Assembly (NCBI GenBank): GCA_028748945.1
Contig: JAQTOL010000063.1
Location: 1-11,038 of the forward strand
DNA: 11,038 nt
Origin: Paludibacter sp.
GTDB lineage: Bacteria; Bacteroidota; Bacteroidia; Bacteroidales; Paludibacteraceae
Direction of reading: 5' to 3'
The first letter of the stretch is position 1, and each line of letters opens with the position of its first letter. The notes under the pieces are model-generated. The model was not told the DNA's origin and did no database searches. It saw only the letters and a program-made list of their open reading frames with translations. Shown here piece by piece: positions 6,744 to 11,038 of this stretch. The position numbers and the translations under genes were made by a program.

Positions 6744-8009
6744 ATGTTGTACCATTTATTTCATTATTTAGATAAAATCTTTGATATTCCCGGTGGTGGT
6801 TTGTTTAATTTTATATCATTCCGAACGGGTTTAGCTTTTATTATGGCACTTACTTTATCCACTTTGTTTGGCAGGCGCATAATTGATTATTTACAAAAGA
6901 AGCAAATTGGAGAAACCATTCGTGATCTGGGTCTGGAAGGACAAATGAGCAAAAAGGGCACCCCGACGATGGGTGGAATTATCATTATTATTGCCATTCT
7001 AATCCCGACACTTTTTTTGGCAAATCTGACCAATATCTATATCATTTTAATGCTTATAACCACCCTATGGTTGGGAACAATCGGATTTCTGGATGATTAT
7101 ATCAAGGTCTTCTTAAAAAATAAAGAAGGTTTAAAGGGTAAATTTAAGATTGTAGGACAAGTAGGATTAGGACTTATTGTTGGCCTGACTATGTATTTGA
7201 GCCCGGATGTCATGATTCGTGAAAATAAGGAAGTTAAAGGTGAAACTCAACGGGTGGAAAATGTACTTTATGCGAAACAGGATATTAAATCATCCAAAAC
7301 AACCATTCCCTTTGTAAAAAATAATAATTTCAACTATTCTGAACCCTTTGAATGGGCTGGTGAAAAGGCTCAGGATTATGGCTGGATTTTGTTTGTCATA
7401 GTTGCAATTTTCATTGTAACGGCAGTATCAAACGGTGCAAACCTCACGGATGGGCTGGATGGACTGGCAACAGGTTCATCAGCAATTATGGGTGTTATTC
7501 TCGGGATATTGGCTTATGTATCGGGAAATATAAATTATGCAGGTTATCTGAATATCATGTATCTGCCCGGAACCGGCGAATTGTTAGTCTTTGCGGGTGC
7601 ATTTATCGGTGCAACCATCGGATTTTTATGGTACAACTCATTTCCGGCACAGGTATTTATGGGAGATACGGGTAGTCTTACCCTCGGTGGAATTATTGCC
7701 GTTTTTGCCATTGCCATCCGAAAGGAATTACTTATTCCAATCTTATGCGGAGTATTCTTCGTTGAAAGTTTGTCTGTGATGATTCAGGTGAGTTATTTCA
7801 AATATACAAAAAAGAGATATGGTGAGGGAAAAAGGATATTTAAAATGACACCGCTCCATCATCATTATCAGAAAGCAGGAAATGCCGGAATACAGGCAAT
7901 TTTTCAGCGGCCATTACAAGCTATGCCCGAATCGAAAATTGTCATTCGATTCTGGATTGTTGGTATAATTTTGGCTGCTGTAACTATTATTACATTGAAA
8001 ATAAGGTAG
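6744..8009 (+). CDS. mraY: Phospho-N-acetylmuramoyl-pentapeptide-transferase MraY
   Basis: This multi-pass membrane enzyme transfers phospho-MurNAc-pentapeptide from UDP to undecaprenyl phosphate, making lipid I. Motifs visible in the 421 residues: GTPTMGG at 72-78, the Asp pair in FLDDYIKVF (Asp117, Asp118), [10 protein letters not shown] at 233-242 with Asp236 and Asp239, the metal-site Asp308 in FMGDTGSL, and the TPLHHHYQ histidine motif at 369-376. About ten hydrophobic segments fit the known topology. E. coli MraY has 360 residues; most of the extra length is a hydrophilic loop at about 153-212, between the fourth and fifth membrane segments, where E. coli has about 20 residues. By the E. 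coli topology this loop is periplasmic. A long loop here is, to my knowledge, usual in Bacteroidota. The gene follows murE directly, since murF is not in the cluster. Confidence 0.97.
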   Translation: MLYHLFHYLDKIFDIPGGGLFNFISFRTGLAFIMALTLSTLFGRRIIDYLQKKQIGETIRDLGLEGQMSKKGTPTMGGIIIIIAILIPTLFLANLTNIYIILMLITTLWLGTIGFLDDYIKVFLKNKEGLKGKFKIVGQVGLGLIVGLTMYLSPDVMIRENKEVKGETQRVENVLYAKQDIKSSKTTIPFVKNNNFNYSEPFEWAGEKAQDYGWILFVIVAIFIVTAVSNGANLTDGLDGLATGSSAIMGVILGILAYVSGNINYAGYLNIMYLPGTGELLVFAGAFIGATIGFLWYNSFPAQVFMGDTGSLTLGGIIAVFAIAIRKELLIPILCGVFFVESLSVMIQVSYFKYTKKRYGEGKRIFKMTPLHHHYQKAGNAGIQAIFQRPLQAMPESKIVIRFWIVGIILAAVTIITLKIR

Positions 8010-8024
8010 AAAAGCTTTTCATTT

Positions 8025-9359
8025 ATGAAACGAATCGTAATTTTAGGTGGAGGTGAGAGTGGGGCTGGTGCTGCTGTATTAGCTAAAAAACAGGGTTTTG
8101 AAGTGTTTGTTTCCGATATGTCTGAAATAAAACCTCAATATAAAACCTTGTTGGATGAATATGGAATCAGTTGGGAAGAAATGCAACATTCCGAAACACT
8201 CATCTTTAATGCTGACGAAGTAGTAAAGAGTCCCGGAATTCCGGAAAAAGCCCCCTTAATCAAAAAACTTCGTGCATTGGGAAAACCTGTCATTTCTGAA
8301 ATTGAATTTGCCGGCCGTTATACTACTGCAAAAATGATTTGTATAACAGGGAGTAACGGTAAAACAACTACCACGATGCTGGTGTATCATGTTTTGAAAA
8401 ATGCAGGATTTAATGTAGGTTTGGCGGGGAATGTAGGACAAAGCCTGGCTTTACAGGTGGCAACAGAAAATTTCGATTACTATGTAGTGGAACTGAGTAG
8501 TTTTCAATTGGATGGAATGACTGAATTCAAAGCCGATATTGCCATTCTCTTGAATATTACTCCCGATCATTTGGACCGCTACGATTATAATTTTCAAAAT
8601 TATGTGGATTCAAAATTTAGAATTACCCAAAACCAGACCGATCAGGATGCTTTTATATTTTGGGATAACGATCCGGTTATAAAAGCGGAACTGGAAAAAC
8701 GGAATATACAATCGGCATTGTATCCCTTTGCCATTGAAAGAACTGAAAAAACGAAAGCATTTATCGAAAAAGATGAGCTAATAATAAAAACATTAAAAAC
8801 AATTTTTACTATGCCGACATCAGAATTAGCATTACAAGGTATACACAATACCTTCAATTCCATGGCAGCAGGTTTGGCTGCCACCATCGTCAATGTGAAA
8901 AAAGAAAGTATCAGACAATCGTTGCAGGATTTCCAGGGTGTTGAACACAGGCTGGAATACGTTGCAACTGTACGTAATGTGCGGTATATAAATGACTCCA
9001 AAGCAACCAATGTTAATTCGTGTTGGTACGCATTACAGAGCATGAAGACACCCGTTATTCTTATTCTTGGTGGAACCGATAAGGGAAATGATTATGCTGA
9101 AATTGAAGAACTGGTAACTGAAAAGGTAAAAGGTTTAATCTTTTTGGGATTGGATAACCGGGCATTACATAGCTTCTTTGATGGAAAAATTGAAAACATT
9201 GTGGATGTACAATCGATGGAAGAGGCTGTAAGAGCTGCCTACGACATGGCTTATTTTGGCGATTCTGTTTTACTCTCGCCTTGTTGTGCCAGTTTCGACT
9301 TATTTTCAAACTACGAAGACCGGGGGAAACAATTTAAAAATTGTGTGAGAAATCTCTGA
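8025..9359 (+). CDS. murD: UDP-N-acetylmuramoyl-L-alanine:D-glutamate ligase MurD
   Basis: This cytoplasmic ATP-dependent ligase adds D-glutamate to UDP-MurNAc-L-Ala. The 444 residues match the family length (438 in E. coli). The N-terminal Rossmann-like domain begins with VILGGGESGAGAA (5-17) and includes VKSPGIP (67-73); the central ATPase has the P-loop TGSNGKTTTT at 108-117, ELSSFQL at 156-162, NITPDHLDRY at 177-186 and the likely carbamylated Lys197 in YVDSKFRI; the C-terminal domain has YINDSKATN at 321-329 and SPCCASFDLFSNYEDRG at 418-434. It starts 15 bp after the mraY stop. The short spacer contains a 12-bp perfect palindrome GAAAAGCTTTTC (8009-8020) that overlaps the last base of the mraY stop codon; it is AT-rich and may be chance. 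No Shine-Dalgarno precedes the ATG. Co-transcription with mraY is very likely. Confidence 0.97.
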   Translation: MKRIVILGGGESGAGAAVLAKKQGFEVFVSDMSEIKPQYKTLLDEYGISWEEMQHSETLIFNADEVVKSPGIPEKAPLIKKLRALGKPVISEIEFAGRYTTAKMICITGSNGKTTTTMLVYHVLKNAGFNVGLAGNVGQSLALQVATENFDYYVVELSSFQLDGMTEFKADIAILLNITPDHLDRYDYNFQNYVDSKFRITQNQTDQDAFIFWDNDPVIKAELEKRNIQSALYPFAIERTEKTKAFIEKDELIIKTLKTIFTMPTSELALQGIHNTFNSMAAGLAATIVNVKKESIRQSLQDFQGVEHRLEYVATVRNVRYINDSKATNVNSCWYALQSMKTPVILILGGTDKGNDYAEIEELVTEKVKGLIFLGLDNRALHSFFDGKIENIVDVQSMEEAVRAAYDMAYFGDSVLLSPCCASFDLFSNYEDRGKQFKNCVRNL

Positions 9360-9443
9360 AATTGCTTATAAATAGGTATATAACTCAAAAAATAGAGTGT
9401 AAACGAAGAACCAGTAACTCTTCAAATTTTTGAATTAAGAAAT
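9360..9443. other. murD-ftsW spacer with short inverted repeats
   Basis: The 84-bp AT-rich spacer has three short inverted repeats: ACTC/GAGT (9383-9398), GAAGA/TCTTC (9405-9423) and TTCAAA/TTTGAA (9421-9434). None has the GC-rich stem and T-run of an intrinsic terminator. A one-mismatch -7-like AATTTTTG (9425-9432) is too close to the ftsW start to be convincing. Confidence 0.3.
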
Positions 9444-10664
9444 ATGGAAACACTGCTAAGAAAATACTTAAAAGGTGATGCTACCCTCTGGTTGGTATTT
9501 ATTGTGCTTTGTATTCTTTCGGCTATCGAAATGTACAGTGCATCGAGCACACTGGCATACAAGGCAGCTAGCCATACAGCACCCATGATACGTCATGTCG
9601 AATTTTTAATTGGTGGAATAGTCATCGTTTTTCTGGTGCACCTTGTTCCCTACAAAATAATTCGCATTCTTTCTTATTTCGGGTTACTCTTGTCATTTTT
9701 TTTGCTGATATTTGTACTTTTCAAAGGTAAAAGTGAAAATGATGCCAGTCGTTGGCTCGTAATATTGGGTATTCAATTTCAACCTTCCGAGTTGGCCAAG
9801 TTGTCTGTTATAATTGTTGCCGCCGATTTTATTTCGCGCATTAAAGATTCGGAAAAAAATGAATGGATGTATTTCAGGAATACCGTAATTATGTTGGGTG
9901 TTATTTCAGTCCTCATAATGCTCGAAAACCTTTCTACAGCTATGATCCTTTTTCTGGTTGTTTTTATCATGATGTATATTGGACGCATTTCCCTGAAATA
10001 TCTCGGATTGCTAACTGTGGCTATTTTAATTGCTGGTGCCCTTGGATTTACTGCTTTTAAAACAATACCCAAATCTGTAATGCCTGCTATGTTCGACCGT
10101 GGTTACACCTGGATAGCACGATTGGACAGAAATAAAGAAGTTCATGTAAATAAATATGTTATAAACGATGCGAATCTTCAGGAACAGCATGGACGAATTG
10201 CGATTGCACGCGGTGGGGTTTTTGGGGTTCTTCCGGGAAATAGTATAGAACGCGATTTTCTCCCACAAGCCTATTCCGATTTTATTTATGCAATTATAGT
10301 TGAAGAAATGGGATTGATAGGAGGGATCTTTGTCATGTTGCTCTATTTGATTTTACTTTTTCGGGCGGGGAAAATTGCAACCAAGTGTTCATCTGTTTTT
10401 CCGGCACTGTTGGTCATCGGACTTTCGTTAATGATCGTGATACAGGCGCTGGTAAGTATGGTTGTATCGAGCGGTTCAGGTCCGGTAACAGGACAACCTT
10501 TGCCAATGATCAGTAGAGGTGGTACTTCAATACTCATCACCAGTATTTATTTTGGTATTATTCTGGGCATTACCCGCCAAATAAAAGATGATCAGGCATC
10601 AATGAGTGAAACAACAGAATTACCTGATGATGGAATTCCTGTCGTGGATCTGGAAAATTTATAG
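9444..10664 (+). CDS. ftsW: SEDS-family peptidoglycan glycosyltransferase FtsW
   Basis: FtsW polymerises lipid II into septal glycan strands together with the FtsI-type transpeptidase. The 406 residues form about ten membrane segments, with both ends likely cytoplasmic. Family landmarks: EMYSASS at 29-35, RWLVILGIQFQPSELAKL at 103-120, the long loop between about 203 and 280, the motif AYSDFIYAIIVEEMGLIGG at 276-294 with Asp279 aligned to the catalytic SEDS aspartate, and the C-terminal GPVTGQPLPMISRGGTS at 346-362. ENLSTA (161-166) stands where E. coli FtsW and RodA have a QPDxGT-type motif; the glutamate form seems usual in Bacteroidota. The start at 9444 puts a short cytoplasmic tail ahead of the first helix. 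The assignment as FtsW rather than RodA rests on its position between murD and murG. The stop codon lies inside the string TTTATAGTAAA, which matches the heptamer array after rsmH. Confidence 0.95.
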   Translation: METLLRKYLKGDATLWLVFIVLCILSAIEMYSASSTLAYKAASHTAPMIRHVEFLIGGIVIVFLVHLVPYKIIRILSYFGLLLSFFLLIFVLFKGKSENDASRWLVILGIQFQPSELAKLSVIIVAADFISRIKDSEKNEWMYFRNTVIMLGVISVLIMLENLSTAMILFLVVFIMMYIGRISLKYLGLLTVAILIAGALGFTAFKTIPKSVMPAMFDRGYTWIARLDRNKEVHVNKYVINDANLQEQHGRIAIARGGVFGVLPGNSIERDFLPQAYSDFIYAIIVEEMGLIGGIFVMLLYLILLFRAGKIATKCSSVFPALLVIGLSLMIVIQALVSMVVSSGSGPVTGQPLPMISRGGTSILITSIYFGIILGITRQIKDDQASMSETTELPDDGIPVVDLENL

Positions 10665-10724
10665 TAAAGTCCGGCAATAGAAGAATAGTAATTAAATCCC
10701 TTTAAATAGGTTAAGGATAATATT

Positions 10725-11038
10725 ATGAAAAATAAATTCATTATCAGTGGTGGCGGAACAGGAGGACATATTTTCCCGGCTATCAGCATTGCGAACGCTC
10801 TCAAAAAAAGATTACCTGATGCAGATATTCTTTTTGTTGGTGCACTTGGGCGCATGGAAATGGAACGGGTTCCTGCCGCTGGCTATCCTATCGAGGGTTT
10901 ACCTGTAAGCGGATTTGACAGGAAACACTTGCACCGCAATGTAAAGGTGTTGTGGAATTTAATGCGAAGTCTTGTATTAGCCCGTCGCATTGTGAGTCGG
11001 TTCAAACCCGATGTGGCAATAGGTGTCGGAGGTTATGC
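10725..11038 (+). CDS. murG: UDP-GlcNAc:lipid I N-acetylglucosaminyltransferase MurG, N-terminal part (cut by the right edge)
   Basis: The first 104 codons plus two bases are present. MurG is a peripheral membrane GT-B glycosyltransferase at the inner face of the cytoplasmic membrane that converts lipid I to lipid II. The N-terminal glycine-rich loop ISGGGTGGHIFPA (7-19) is the family signature; FVGALGRMEMERVPAAGY (37-54) and GLPVSGF (58-64) follow the known pattern, and the visible end GVGGY (100-104) is the start of the second glycine-rich loop. The gene lies 60 bp after ftsW in the order ftsW-murG found in most dcw clusters. The ATG at 10725 gives the standard N-terminus. No defect is seen in the part present; murC, ftsQ, ftsA and ftsZ are expected downstream. 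Confidence 0.96.
   Translation, partial: MKNKFIISGGGTGGHIFPAISIANALKKRLPDADILFVGALGRMEMERVPAAGYPIEGLPVSGFDRKHLHRNVKVLWNLMRSLVLARRIVSRFKPDVAIGVGGY

Noticed and set aside
8642..9043. 133-codon minus-strand open frame inside murD
   Set aside because: It lies antisense within an intact murD with all motifs, and its product shows no recognisable family.

Overview
The window is the 5' half of a division and cell wall (dcw) gene cluster from a member of the Bacteroidota, most likely of the order Bacteroidales. This rests on four things: the gene order, including the absence of murF between murE and mraY; the Bacteroidota forms of FtsL (short, single-pass), FtsI-type PBP (with a C-terminal PASTA domain) and MraY (421 residues); AT-rich DNA with essentially no Shine-Dalgarno sequences; and a perfect TAnnTTTG -7 promoter element in front of the divergent gene. 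I cannot name the genus.

Layout. Bases 1-507 (minus strand) hold the N-terminal part of a PlsC-like lysophospholipid acyltransferase that runs off the left edge. Bases 508-870 are a divergent intergenic region with a promoter for each side, a tandem TGGGG operator that fits MraZ, and inverted repeats. From 871 to the right edge everything is on the plus strand: mraZ, rsmH (mraW), a 266-bp array of 38 head-to-tail 7-bp repeats, ftsL-like, ftsI-like PBP, murE, a spacer with an 18-bp GC-rich palindrome, mraY, murD, ftsW and the first 104 codons of murG.

How the genes work together. MurE and MurD are the cytoplasmic ligases that build the UDP-MurNAc peptide; the DNPR motif in MurE predicts meso-diaminopimelate. 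MraY moves the product to undecaprenyl phosphate to give lipid I, and MurG adds GlcNAc to give lipid II. FtsW (SEDS glycosyltransferase) and the FtsI-like transpeptidase polymerise and cross-link lipid II at the septum, with the FtsL-like protein as part of the divisome scaffold. RsmH methylates 16S rRNA, and MraZ is the likely autoregulator of the cluster. Spacers are short except the rsmH-ftsL gap, and no clear terminator is visible, so one long transcript is plausible.

The coding genes are ordinary for the phylum and show intact motifs. The unusual material is between genes: the heptamer array that begins directly at the rsmH stop codon and ends 15 bp before the ftsL start, the MraZ-type operator, and the palindrome before mraY. 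I see no new multi-gene system here.
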